64,000 bases of DNA from Chionoecetes opilio (GCA_016584305.1 JACEEZ010022538.1:483041-547040), one strand, 5' to 3'. Numbered from the stretch's first letter, positions 24,692-37,475 are shown. Made by a program: numbers and translations. The notes: generated by a model not told the origin, from the letters alone.

Positions 24692-25381
24692 TTAAGCCCC
24701 GTCCACACTACCACTCACCACCGTCGGCGCTTGCCGTCGGCGCTTGCCGTCGGCGCTTGCCGTCGGCAAGCGCCGTTGCCAGGGTTGTGTCCACACGAAC
24801 GGTTTTGTTCGGCGGTCAGCGTGCTTCCTGATTTCAAAGTGAGAGTCATGTTTTCTGCATATCGTGTACTTTCAATCAAGATTAAGAAATAACCACAGGA
24901 GGTTTAGAAAAACTGACCCAACTATCATCTTCATGACACATTTCTGCATATCATAAGCAAGAAAAATATACGAAAACCTTTTTGTGTATTCTAAAAAATA
25001 TAGCAAAAAGAAATAGTGTATAAACATTTTTCTCACTTTTTTGTCTTCAACTCGCTGCAATTTCCCGACCATTTCTCCCATTTAATTTTTGATCACATAC
25101 TCGTAATCAGCTGACTTTCTTGGTTCTGATGGTATACGGTACATAGTAATACAAAAATATCTAGATGGTGAAAACTGCCGATAACTTGAAGCATGTGTTC
25201 GGCGCTGACCCGTGAGTGACGGGCATGCCCGCCCAATATTAATCCTGCTGAATGTTGGCGGGTAGCGCCGACGGTTACATTTTGCTCGTCGGCATCGTGT
25301 CCACACTGCCACTTTTGAGTGACGAACACTGTTCGACGGGAAGCGCCGACGGTGGTGAGTGGTAGTGTGGACGGGGCTTTA
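24692..25381. mobile_element. 684-bp TTA-flanked inverted-repeat element (PIF/Harbinger-like MITE)
   Basis: Element 24695-25378 begins AGCCCCGTCCACACTACCAC and ends with its reverse complement. The first 38 bases are perfectly paired. TTA flanks both sides (24692-24694 and 25379-25381), the usual 3-bp TWA target duplication of PIF/Harbinger elements. The left arm carries a 13-bp tandem (GCCGTCGGCGCTT, about four copies) absent from the right arm. The repeat-C copy at 16195-16350 reads through this site without the insert. No coding frame is visible. A degraded internal relative lies near 2830-3045. Confidence 0.8.
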
Positions 25382-25515
25382 CGCGCTGCCGAAAATGATC
25401 GAACATTTATTTACCTTCATGATGGAACCGAATTACACTTTTTTCTTCTTTTCCCCTTTTTTGGGGGTCGAATTTTCAAAGGGCATGTAAAGTAGTTATT
25501 CCCGCAATAAAATGA
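25382..25515. repeat. Dispersed repeat C, right flank of the inverted-repeat insertion
   Basis: Homologous to 16208-16350 through 'gatgatggaaccgaatt' and the poly-pyrimidine that follows. Shows that the inverted-repeat element entered a pre-existing repeat. Confidence 0.6.
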
Positions 25516-25538
25516 TATTCGATGACTGACTTTCTCAA

Positions 25539-25545
25539 ACACACA

Positions 25546-25619
<74 letters not shown>

Positions 25620-25722
25620 CACACACCACCCACACACCACACACCACACACACACCACACACACACACACACCACACCACACCACACACACACACACACA
25701 CACACACCACACACACACACAA
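25539..25722. repeat. (CA)n/(CACAC-C)n microsatellite
   Basis: About 180 bases of CA interrupted by ACC steps. All Cys/Val-rich and His/Thr-rich frames here are artefacts. Confidence 0.95.
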
Positions 25723-26604
25723 CGTTCATATCAAAATTCTTAATAACTGGTGAGCGAAATGAAGTACAGCTTAACAACGCAATCTTGTGGTGGCTATACT
25801 CAGTCCGGAAAATAGTGGAGCTGGCGGGAAAAAACCCCCAGCAATGGTAAATAAATCCCAATACAGGGAAAATAGTAGTGGCAAAATATTAAGAGCGTCA
25901 ATAAGCCAAGGAAAGAGGCAAAGAGAAAACACCATTGAACTTTCATGATCATAATATATAATGACGTAAGATGTTTTTGTCCCTTTTCCCAAATTAAGTT
26001 CTAAAAAATCGGGAAGGGTGTGAAGGTGTAGAGGGGCATAAAAGGGAAAATACACGGGAGTAAAATGATTTTTGTTGTGTAGTGCCTCTTCGTTTAGACA
26101 ATTAGGTATTGATGTCATGATGGAAAACACGCACAAGGAACAGTGTGGGTGGCTGGATAAAGATGGGAGGGAGGGAGGGGAGCAGGCGAGGAACTGACAC
26201 CAGATGAACAGAAATGAAAGATGATGAAAAGATGAAATGATGAAAAGATGAAAAGCGGGCAAATGGGGAAAGAGAAGAATCGTAAGTTGACGAAATACAA
26301 GACACGAATATTGAGAAAATTAATGAAATGGCGATAGATTATATTGATAGAGATGAATTAAAGTCGTGAGTGGAAGAGGTAGAGGTAATACACGTGAATA
26401 AGATGAGAAATAGAAATAGAAAATACAAAAAGAAGTAGAGATGAACTAAATGCCAGGGTATAACAGGAGTGAGGACTGTGAGGACAATGACACATCAAGT
26501 CGCTCTGTCATCTACCTCTCTACCTGTCCTCATTACCTGTGACAATGGCTAATTAACGTAACTATAGACTGTATCTGCTGTTAATGACCCTGTGTACCTC
26601 CATT
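25723..26604. other. No gene recognised
   Basis: Purine-leaning sequence. A 163-residue minus-strand frame (25771-26262) is Leu/Ser/Phe-rich because it is the complement of A/G-rich DNA, and I see no domain. (GATGAAAA)-type short repeats lie at 26216-26260. Confidence 0.45.
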
Positions 26605-26726
<122 letters not shown>

Positions 26727-26821
26727 TGAATTGTAATCATTCTGAGAAAACAGTTTATAATCACGACTCATTTTGTTCCTTTCCATTTAGTCAAAAGAGG
26801 GAAAGGAAAGGGAGAGAAGTG

Positions 26822-26982
26822 AGGTGTCCTACAACATTCTACTAAATACTGCAAAGGAATGCTTCAAGGCGGGTGCATGGGTTAATATTACCTCCATGTA
26901 TGCAAAGAGAAGGTAATATTAACCCATGCACCCGCCTTGAAGCATTCCTTTACAGTATTTAGTAGAATGTTGTAGGACACCT
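26822..26982. repeat. Near-perfect hairpin: 72-base arms, 17-base loop
   Basis: 26822-26893 and 26911-26982 are reverse complements at 71 of 72 positions; the one mismatch is in the 'aatactgcaaagg' / 'ccttTacagtatt' region. The loop is 'ccatgtatgcaaagaga'. There are no other inverted-repeat features or coding potential. It could be a small foldback element, a precursor-type hairpin RNA locus or an inverted chimera from sequencing or assembly. Confidence 0.9.
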
Positions 26983-27397
26983 GTGATCGAATGCTTCTAT
27001 TTTGCCAACAATCCTCATTATAACGCCGTGAATAATGTAAAACTCGTATATTTCCATTTTGCATAAGCCTGTGTTGACCATGACAACACTTAATTGTAGC
27101 TGGTTTGATAGGGAATAATGGAAAACAAGTCGAGCCCAACACCCCGAGACCCTACATTCTAGCTCCGCGTGTAGTTCCCAGACGGCCACCAGATGACAGA
27201 TCGAGCTCATTAAGGTAGTCTATAGGAATCCCTTGGGTCACATTTTGTCCCGGTAAAAGGAAGCACCGCGTCGGATGGCTGGGTTCGCAGGAAAACTCGA
27301 GACTCGACAGGTGAGCATTAAATGGTTGCATCTTCCTCCCCTTAATTACCTTGTCGCCTAATGAAGCAGCAGGTAGAGGCGGGGAATTTACAGGTAG

Positions 27398-27400
<3 letters not shown>
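26983..27400. other. No gene recognised; isolated donor-like site near 27310
   Basis: 'cgacagGTGAGC' at about 27305-27317 matches the metazoan splice donor consensus, and the preceding 60 bases are mixed-composition. Without an acceptor or a recognisable peptide I do not call an exon. Confidence 0.35.

Positions 27401-27480
<80 letters not shown>
27400..27480. repeat. (GA)n microsatellite, about 40 units
   Basis: Pure GA dinucleotide. Confidence 0.97.
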
Positions 27481-27482
<2 letters not shown>

Positions 27483-27619
27483 TGCCTATTATAAAGATAA
27501 CTAAATCGAGTGAAAAGGAAGAATATTATATCATGTGTTTTTGCGTTCCATGTTTATTCGTGTATTTATCTTTTTGTATCTATAGATATCAGGGAAAGAA
27601 AAGAACGAAGAAGGGAATG

Positions 27620-27620
<1 letters not shown>

Positions 27621-27709
<89 letters not shown>
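27621..27709. repeat. (GA)n microsatellite, about 44 units
   Basis: Pure GA dinucleotide, 140 bases right of the previous one. Confidence 0.97.
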
Positions 27710-27712
<3 letters not shown>

Positions 27713-28300
27713 TATGAAAAAGAGGTAAGTGACAGGAAATGAGTCAAGTATGTAGTATGAAAACTGGTGATGTATTTTGACATGACTGTGAAAAATGCGA
27801 ACAAATGTGACAAATAAGAAAGAGAGTGAGAGGGGAAGGGAACAGAGGATGAGGAAGATAGAAAACTGTCACTAAATGGCGGAGAGATCAGAATGTCTGG
27901 ACAAGAAGGGAAATGTGAAGAGAGGGTCAAGGAAGAATAATGAAATAAGTGTTAATTAAAAGACCATAGATATGGAGGTAAGAGAGAGAGAAATATAATA
28001 TATAAACATTGATAATGATAACAACTACGGAAGATTAAATTGTTAGAAGAAAGAAGGCAAATAAGAGAAAACACGAAATAGAAAATATAAAGGAAAGCTT
28101 AGAAAGGAAGGAAATATATTCAGAAACGTAATGACTATGATGATAATGATAACAGGAATAATGATAATAATGATACTAATAATGATAATGAAAATAATGA
28201 TGATAATAATAGTGATAACATTGAAAATAATAATAATCCCGCCTGATCACTCTATCTCAAACTAGTCATAAAGTAAACAAAGAGAAGCGAAGAGAATTAG
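27710..28300. other. No gene; (ATGATAATA)n-type repeat at 28137-28235
   Basis: Purine-rich, with an imperfect trinucleotide tract of AAT/ATG at 28137-28235. Confidence 0.6.
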
Positions 28301-28302
28301 AA

Positions 28303-28479
28303 GGATAAGATAAGACACTTTGATCCTATCTAGACACCTTGCAAGTACCAACTACAAGGCTATTGACTATACAAAGCGTCACCACGCCAGGACGAACTTG
28401 GTGGACTCGAACCGCTGACCGAATGCAGGAACTCTACACGCAAGCTCACGACTCTATCAACCATGTCACCCTGACGGGT
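28303..28479 (-). mobile_element. tRNA-derived SINE family 1, copy 1
   Basis: On the minus strand the element begins CCCGTCAGGGTGACATGG (28479 leftward). It has an A-box-like segment (ATGGTTGATAGAG) and a perfect pol III B box GGTTCGAGTCC (28403-28413). It ends in a TTATC/GATA tail that merges with 'gataagataag'. It is about 90% identical by eye to 35029-35210. Length (about 180) and structure (tRNA head, body, short tandem tail) are standard for a SINE. Confidence 0.85.
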
Positions 28480-29056
28480 TGAATTAGAAGGAAGAGAAGG
28501 AGGAAGGGGGGGTGGAGAGGAAGAAGAGGAAAAGGGAGGCAGGTGAGATGGAGGAAAGAAGGAAGCGAGGAAGGCGAGGAGGAAAGTCAGGAAATAGGAA
28601 AGAGATATCTGCCGCCGGTGAAAGAGAGAGAGAGGAAAATGAGACTCCATTTTTTTGGATGAAGATTATTCGAAGAGGAAATTTCCTCTCAGAAGGAAAG
28701 AGGAGAAAGCGACGACAAAAAGGAGGTGGACAAGAGATAGTGATGAGGCTTAGAATGATAGTGATAAGAAAAACAGGAAAGGATTTTAACGAAGAATAAC
28801 TTATCGTAAAAAGGAAGAGGAGGATTATAACGAAAAAAGAAGAGCAGGGAAGAAGAGGAGGCAATGGGGTGTAGGAGGAGGAAGAGGAGGAGGTTTGAGG
28901 TAATGATGATAAGAAAACTAACAGGATTTAAATATACAGAACTGAATGAAAAGAAAGAATAGGAATTTAATGATAAGGGAAAATAAAGCATAGGTGGTAT
29001 ATATTTCCACAGATGGCAGGGAAGGGGGAGAGGGAGGGAGGGAGAGGGAAGGATGG

Positions 29057-29092
<36 letters not shown>

Positions 29093-29487
29093 CAGCAGCG
29101 AGCAGGAAAGTTGCGCAGAACGATTAAAAAGTCACCAAAAACCACACGAAAAAAGTCAGAAATATTCACTTAAATTATGAGAGTAGCGTTACAGCTGCAT
29201 CAATAACCTCACTCTTATTTCATCGTGTTATTCCTTCCTTATTATCGTCAAATCAGGTGTTTACTAGGCGATAATGAAGTTTGTCTGGACAAGGTAACTG
29301 GCACTTCACAAGTCACGCCGCGCAGAGTCACGTGATGTCCAGTCTCCCCGCCCTGCCCGGCGTGAGGCAAGGGGCAGAGGTTGTGTGTGACGCGGTGTAG
29401 TTCTTCGTAATTTTTGACGCGTCCTGTGGGTTGTAGTGACGGTGCCGCTGCGTGGAGGTGCCTGAAGGTCTTGTCTTTCCCCTGCAG
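28480..29487. other. Purine-rich AGG/GGA stretch, no gene
   Basis: 28490-28900 is AGG/GAGGAA-rich, and 29055-29085 is a short GA run. The Ser/Phe/Pro-rich minus-strand frames mirror this composition. No domain recognised. Confidence 0.55.
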
Positions 29488-29505
29488 GAGCGTCAAGTCC
29501 GCAAG
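29488..29505 (+). CDS. Possible 18-nt microexon (weak)
   Basis: Eighteen bases (GAGCGTCAAGTCCGCAAG) are preceded by a pyrimidine tract and CTGCAG (acceptor-like, 'tcttgtctttcccctgcag') and followed by GTAGGT (donor-like). The insert keeps frame (ERQVRK if phase 0). Everything else about the gene is unknown: no flanking exon with a compatible peptide was identified within 1 kb. The surrounding 29280-29520 segment is unusually GC-rich and low in repeats for this window, which is mildly supportive. Confidence 0.25.
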
Positions 29506-30344
29506 GTAGGTATGAGGCGAGTGAGGGCGGTGTGAAATGAGGTGTGTGTGTGTGTGTGTAGGTGTGAGGTAGTGGTGTGTGTTGAGTGATTCGAGGATTC
29601 TGTTCGCGCTTCGAAGCTGCATTAATGGTGGTTCAAATAGATAGGGAGAAAGGAAAGTGGGGCGAGTTAAGGGGTGCAGGTTTGTTAATGATTTACCTGT
29701 GTTATTCATGTGTACAAAATCATGCAGGGAAATATACGAACAATAATTGGAAAATATGAAATCTCGTCTATTAATATACAAATAATGATAGATTGAGTTC
29801 ATACGAAAGTGGGAATAAGAATAGATAAATATGTTGTAGCAATCACAGTCATGGGAGAATAAGAATACATGCAGACAGACAGAAAGGGAGAAAGATAAAG
29901 AGAAAGACAGGCAGAATTAGGAAGACAATGCGTATGATTAATGAAATAGCAGAGTTGTTTTTAGTTAAGTTTATTTACATCACTTACAAAAAAATAAATA
30001 TTGTAACCTTACATAATACCTTAAGTTAAACTTGCATTACATACTTACACCAATCTTACATCTATACATTTATAAGAGATGAGCGGGCACCAGCCCACCG
30101 CTGGAGTCACAACCGACTTTCTGTGAGCGAGGCTCGTCACCTCGCTCCATGTTCCGCTGTGTAGTGCGTGGTGCGCTCAGCGGGGGAAGGCACTACCAAC
30201 AGCCGAGGCAGAGGTGGCTACTCGCAAGATTTTTCATACCAAAATGATGTTGGTATGAAGAAATCATTTTGGTCCAAACTTGGTGTGTCGCGAGTACTGT
30301 TGAGTACGATCTAAAACTTGAACTTGAGTTGGGAGCCTGGGAGG
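29506..30344. other. No gene; related to repeat at 55.9/63.2 kb
   Basis: A short block near 30078-30112 (GAGCGGGCACCAGCCC) resembles 63180-63210 and 55893-55920. 30215-30260 contains a small inverted pair ('tcataccaaaatgat' / 'atcattttgg'). Confidence 0.45.
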
Positions 30345-30471
30345 CACCAGAGAGCCTCTCCGAGAGGTGTCACTCGGCTGATTTAACATGGCGCGCCATT
30401 TTGAATTCATGGATGGCAGCGATCCTAGTGGCAGCAGGGGGACTCTGACAGTCGCCCGTGATTGTTTACAA

Positions 30472-30578
30472 ATGACGGGCCACAGCAGCGGCTCGTTCTG
30501 TGCAGCATTTGGCTGCAGTAACTGCAAAAGCGTACACAAACAGCTCCATTTCTTTCGGTTTCCCAAAGATAAAGATAG
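30472..30578 (+). CDS. THAP-type zinc-finger exon, N-terminal half
   Basis: From the ATG at 30472 the frame reads MTGHSSGSFCAAFGCSN, then a short basic stretch, then LHFFRFPKDKDR. This matches the start of the THAP DNA-binding domain (C-x(2-4)-C near the N-terminus, then the conserved F-x-FPKD). The exon ends AG at 30578, followed by GTAGGT, giving a phase-2 intron, where THAP genes are often interrupted. The second half of the domain (the C-x2-H pair and AVPTIF-like end) was not found downstream. An in-frame upstream ATG at 30388 lies in the inverted-repeat arm. It could belong to a host THAP gene, a P-element-like transposase or a dead copy. The two Cys and FPKD are seen directly; the rest is inference. 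Confidence 0.55.
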
Positions 30579-30741
30579 GTAGGTACAGATTGACTGGTGT
30601 TATAATGTTAAATATGAGGCCCCGCGCAGCAGAGGGAGGGACGATATTGAAAAATTCTAGTTACGCGCGCCAACAGGTTCACACAGGCTTCCTCTATGAC
30701 GTAAACACACACCTCTGCCTCACTTCTACTCCCACCGTGTG

Positions 30742-30891
30742 ATGCTACACACCCAACTCATCGCCCTGAACGTCAACACCTTTGACCTGCCCACCCTGCT
30801 GGCGGCGGCTGGTGTTCCCCCCTCTCGGCAAAACGCCGTCATCCGCCTCACCTGTGCCTTCCTGAGGAAGAAAGAGAGCTTTTTATATTAC
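30742..30891 (+). CDS. Candidate coding exon, 50 codons, unknown product
   Basis: An ATG-initiated open stretch of exactly 50 codons ends at TAC followed by GTATGT, a strong splice donor in phase 0. Roughly 37 of 50 third positions are G or C, against an AT-rich background and unlike any repeat in this window. The peptide starts MLHTQLIALNVNTFDLPTLL and has an Ala/Pro turn (AAAGVPPSRQ) and a basic helix-like end (AFLRKKESF). I do not recognise the family. The start could instead be downstream of an acceptor, but no good polypyrimidine-AG precedes it closely, so a first coding exon is preferred. It is the best host-gene candidate here. Confidence 0.45.
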
Positions 30892-30929
30892 GTATGTTCT
30901 CTTGTTCTTATCCTAACCTAATTCTGGAT

Positions 30930-31215
30930 GGGTGGGGTGGGGTTGGATAATGGGTTGTGTGATGGTAATGGTTGTGAAGGTCGGTGATGGGTATGGTGAG
31001 TGATGGTGTGTGTGATGGGTAATGGTTGAGTGAATGGGTCCGGGGTGATGGGTAATGGGTGAGTGAATGGGTGGGGGTGATGGGTGAGTGAATGGGTGTG
31101 GGGTGATGGGTAATGGGTGAGTGAATGGGTGTGGGGTGATGGGTAATGGGTGAGTGAGTGGGTGGGGGAAGATGGGTAACGCGTGTGGGGTAATGGGTGG
31201 GGGAAGATGGGTAAC
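30930..31215. repeat. GGTGATGGGTAATGGGTGAGTGAATGG-type minisatellite
   Basis: The same minisatellite motif as in 20742-20966 and, reversed, 43160-43380. Here the Helitron-like terminal hairpin is absent, so this is either a truncated element or an independent array. Confidence 0.8.
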
Positions 31216-31535
31216 GCGTGAGTGGAGGAATTCTTTCCCTTCTTTGATTCCTTATTTCTTTCGAATTCCTGGTCAGTTCCTCTTCTGACTCTTCATCCCT
31301 CCAATTTCTTCCTTACTCCTTATTCCTCCTTTCCTTCTCTCATATCTCCTTCCTTCCCTCTCTCCCACCTTCCATTATCACCCCATCATCACCAAAAGGA
31401 GATGAGATTCCCCCTCTTTCTGCACGGGCGACTGTCAGAGTTCCCCTGCTGCCGCTAGGATCGCTGCCGTCCATGAATTCAAAATGGCGCGGCCGGAGTG
31501 AACCCTCTCAATAAAAGCTCTCTGGAGGCAGCCAG

Positions 31536-32040
31536 CGGAAGCCTTTTGTCCGGCGCCATATGTAAACAAACCTTTTTGCCTCATCCAGCTGATAATGACT
31601 TCGCCATGGCAGCGGTCTCTTTAATACCGAAACATACCGAAATAACCCTGAAAGCATACCGAAATATATAAAAAGATACAGAAAGACGCATTTCTATGTA
31701 TATATTATGTCTCAATACCAAAATATGGTATAGAGTATACTGTACATATATTTCAAAAACGTATTTTGGTGTATTTCGGTATTAACTCTTAATACCGAAA
31801 TACATCCAAACACATACCCAAATATACCGTATGTGGTATATATTTCGGTGTATTTCGGTAGACACTCATGGCAGCACACGGCTTGGTAAAAATGGACGAG
31901 GACTGCGCGCTCATTTTCTGAGATACTGACTAGTTTTTCCTTGCATAAAAGTACTACTTTTTCTGATGGAGGTATTTTAATGGGAAATATTCCGCAGAAG
32001 TTGGCGGCGCCAACCACCCGGGCAATCGCGCACCATCAAA
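31536..32040. other. No gene; TACCGAAATA repeats
   Basis: 'ataccgaaat' or its complement occurs at least eight times in 31635-31865, in both orientations. It may be a decayed small inverted-repeat element. The flanks are unremarkable. Confidence 0.5.
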
Positions 32041-32044
32041 TTAG

Positions 32045-32170
32045 TTTTTTTTAGCCTAAATAGCTCAACAAAACCTAACCCAAAACTACCTTAAGCCTAA
32101 CATAACCTAATCCAAACCTTAACATGTAACCTAAATCTAACCTAACCAAAACTAAACGTAACTTAACTCA
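32045..32170. repeat. Degenerate CCTAA (TTAGG) tract
   Basis: CCTAA/CTTAA-type pentamers repeat with many substitutions over about 120 bases. Smaller tracts lie at 32815-32866 and 33391-33480. TTAGG is the ancestral arthropod telomere unit, so these are interstitial telomere-like tracts or simple repeats of the same motif. Confidence 0.55.
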
Positions 32171-34744
<2,574 letters not shown>

Positions 34745-35028
34745 CGTATGTGTGTGTGTTAGAACGTCTAATTATAAAACGTTCTGTCCTCATCGCACCC
34801 AGGCCGCAGGGTTTCTTGAGATATGGGACAAGGATTGAGGGGTCACTGGCCTTATAATGGAACAAAGAGGGAAGTAACGAGGTCCAAACTAGGTGGACTG
34901 TCCTAAAGTAGACCAACCAAAACCAAAGTAAACATAATACAGGGCAAAATCAATAAAAACATTTGCAATCAAAGTCAGTAACAGGAGATTGCGGTCAAGC
35001 TTGTTTTGAAAGAGAGAGAGAGAGAGAG

Positions 35029-35210
35029 ATAAGATAAGATAAGATTTTCATCCTATCTAGACACTTTGCAAGTACCAACTACAAGGTTATTGACTATACA
35101 AAGCGCCGCCACGTCAGCACGAACTAGGCGGACTCGAACCGCTGACCGAATGCGCAGGGACTCTGCACATTGCAAGCTCACGTCTCTACCAACCTTGCCA
35201 CCCTGACGGG
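35029..35210 (-). mobile_element. tRNA-derived SINE family 1, copy 2
   Basis: Minus-strand head CCCGTCAGGGTGGCAAGG, B box GGTTCGAGTCC (35130-35140) and tail (TTATC)n/(GATA)n. It is embedded in GA repeats on both sides: 35011-35028 and 35211 onward. Colinear with 28303-28479. Confidence 0.88.
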
Positions 35211-35359
<149 letters not shown>

Positions 35360-35627
35360 TTTACAAAAGCGTGGGGCTCGATTCCAACTCTGCCACCGTC
35401 CTAATTATTGTTGCACTGGAGAGTTAAGGAGAGTTGCAAGTGGGAATGGACGCACCCTTTGCCGCAGTTTATTGGATAGAAGTACTGAGGAATAAGGTGG
35501 ACATCAATTTTGTGTCCCACCAAGAGCTGTTCTGAGGGGAAACGGGAGGAAGGCAGACGTTTTCTCCCTTCACAGTTGCATGAGTGAATATTGCTTCAAC
35601 TTCTATATTTTCTAGCTAAGTTTCCGC

Positions 35628-35628
<1 letters not shown>

Positions 35629-35690
<62 letters not shown>
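35629..35690. repeat. (GA)n microsatellite
   Basis: About 30 units. The 35355-35628 interval to its left has no recognised gene. Confidence 0.95.
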
Positions 35691-35691
<1 letters not shown>

Positions 35692-35774
35692 ACAGAAACA
35701 AAGGAAGATCACCTTTAGACAACAAAAAATGGCACAATGACAAATGGACAGATATTCAAATTGACGATGATCAG

Positions 35775-35959
<185 letters not shown>

Positions 35960-36017
35960 CATTTATCTCACGCCATGTTTCCTCCGCCAAGGAGGAAACA
36001 TGAATATGCATTCTGTC

Positions 36018-36744
36018 CAATATGAATTCTGGGAATTAGCCCACAATATGAATGTGGGAAACCCACAATATGAATTCTGAGTTTAGCCCACAATATGAAT
36101 GTGGGAAGCCCACAATATGAATTCTGGGAATTAGCCCACAATATGAATGTGGGAAGCCCACAATATGAATTCTGGGAATTAGCCCACAATATGAATGTGG
36201 GAAACCCACAATATGAATTCTGAGTTTAGCCCACAATATGAATGTGGGAAGCCCACAATATGAATTCTGGGGATTAGCCCACAATATGAATGTGGGAAAC
36301 CCACAATATGAATTCTGAGTTTAGCCCACAATATGAATGTGGGAAGCCCACAATATGAATTCTGGGGATTAGCCCACAATATGAATGTGGGAAGCCCACA
36401 ATATGAATGTGGGAAGCCCACAATATGAATTCTGGGAATTAGCCCACAATATGAATGTGGGACGCCCACAATATGAATTCTGGGAATTAGCCCACAATAT
36501 GAATGTGGGAAACCCACAATATGAATTCTGGGAATTAGCCCACAATATGAATGTGGGAAGCCCACAATATGAATGTGGGACGCCCACAATATGAATTCTG
36601 GGAATTAGCCCACAATATGAATGTGGGAAACCCACAATATGAATTCTGGGGATTAGCCCACAATATGAATGTGGGAAGCCCACAATATGAATTCTGGGGA
36701 TTAGTCCACAATATGAATGTGGGAAGCCCACAATATGAATTCTT
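36018..36744. repeat. 48-bp minisatellite array, about 15 units
   Basis: The unit starts GAATTCTGGGAATTAGCCCA and continues CAATATGAATGTGGGAAGCC-CACAATAT. Each unit contains the small hairpin CCCACAATATGAATGTGGG, an EcoRI site and two near-repeats of CCCACAATATGAAT, so it is itself an internal duplication (24 + 24). Alternating unit variants (GGGAATTAG, TGAGTTTAG, GGGGATTAG; GGAAG, GGAAA, GGACG) show higher-order structure. Some positions have an extra 24-base half unit (about 36395 and 36560). Forward and reverse frames are open only because 48 is a multiple of three. Confidence 0.95.
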
Positions 36745-37068
36745 GGAAAAAAATACTCGACTCGTTAAAAATCTGCAACGATATTAATTTATCTATTAAT
36801 TCATTTGCCCGTCGTGCCGCTTGTGGATCTACAGAAGTGCTCTGGTAATAGTCTTTTTTTCATTTATGTCATTGTTTTTTATACTTTGCCTGGTTTCCGA
36901 ATGTACATAGGAGAGGAGAAGTAGGTGGAGGAGGACGAAGGGAAAGAGGTGGTGAAAAATGATGAAGATGAGACTTGAATGAAAATATAAGAGGCAGGCG
37001 TGAACTGAAACTTCACGTGAAACCAAACGTGGTGGACCACTCTTTTATGCGAAAATTAATATGTGAAT
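36745..37068. other. No gene recognised
   Basis: Mixed sequence with short frames only. Ends at a (GT)n tract (37069-37129). Confidence 0.5.
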
Positions 37069-37106
<38 letters not shown>

Positions 37107-37136
37107 GTGTGTGTGTGTGTGTGTGTGTGCATTTAC

Positions 37137-37467
37137 CTAGTTATATTTACCTAGTTGTAACATACAGGAAAAGAGCTATGCTCGTACTGTCCCGTCTCTA
37201 AATCTACTATTATCCAGCTTGCCTTTGAAGTCCTGAATACTTCTTGCATTAATCACTTTTGCATCAAGGTTGTTCCAGGCTTCTATGCTTCTATACGGGA
37301 AGCTGTATTTTTTTATGTCCCTCTTGCATGTTGTCCTTTTCAATTTCTTCTCATGACCTCTTGCACTTCTATCGTCCCACACAAACAGATCTTCTCTATC
37401 AATTTTTTCAAGACCCATTGATGCTCTATACACTGCTATAAAATCTCCCCTTTCTCTTCTTTTCTCA
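37137..37467 (-). pseudogene. CR1/RTE-like LINE ORF2 C-terminus with 3' tail
   Basis: The minus-strand frame reads KRRERGDFIAVYRASMGLEK, then a basic stretch, then KKYSFPYRSIEAWNNLDAKV, then FKGKLDNSRFRDG, then a stop at 37176-37178. These are the usual C-terminal features of invertebrate non-LTR ORF2 proteins (RRxRGDLIxVY, FPxRSIxxWNxLP, FKxxLD). The end carries the tandem tail AACTAGGTAAATATAACTAG before a (CA)n tract. The coding part is intact from about 37467 to the stop but 5'-truncated at the GA/GT repeats. It is a different family from the 18.1/47.7/56/63-kb LINE. Confidence 0.78.
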
Positions 37468-37473
37468 AGAGAG

Positions 37474-37475
37474 AG

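Larger units (their letters stand above)
30352..31535. repeat. Inverted-repeat-bounded segment (about 65-bp arms) containing THAP-like exon
   Basis: The left arm, about 30395-30461 (GCCATTTTGAATTCATGGA onward), pairs with the right arm, about 31426-31488, at about 95% identity. A further 'ccagagag' / 'ctctctgg' pair lies outside. Between the arms are the THAP-like exon, a GC3-rich open exon and a GGTGATGGGTAATGGG minisatellite (about 30930-31215) like that in the Helitron-like elements. It could be a transposon with THAP-type transposase remnants or an inverted duplication of a 5' exon. Confidence 0.5.

Noticed and set aside
28403..28479. tRNA gene (good B box)
   Set aside because: The head cannot be folded into a full cloverleaf by eye and is followed by a SINE body and tail, with a second copy elsewhere.
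29248..29802. 184-codon minus-strand ORF as a gene
   Set aside because: It runs through a GT tract and AT-rich text with no domain. The possible microexon on the other strand is the only splice-like signal.
36018..36744. CRISPR-like array
   Set aside because: There are no unique spacers: the whole 48-bp unit repeats. The context is eukaryotic, so it is a minisatellite.
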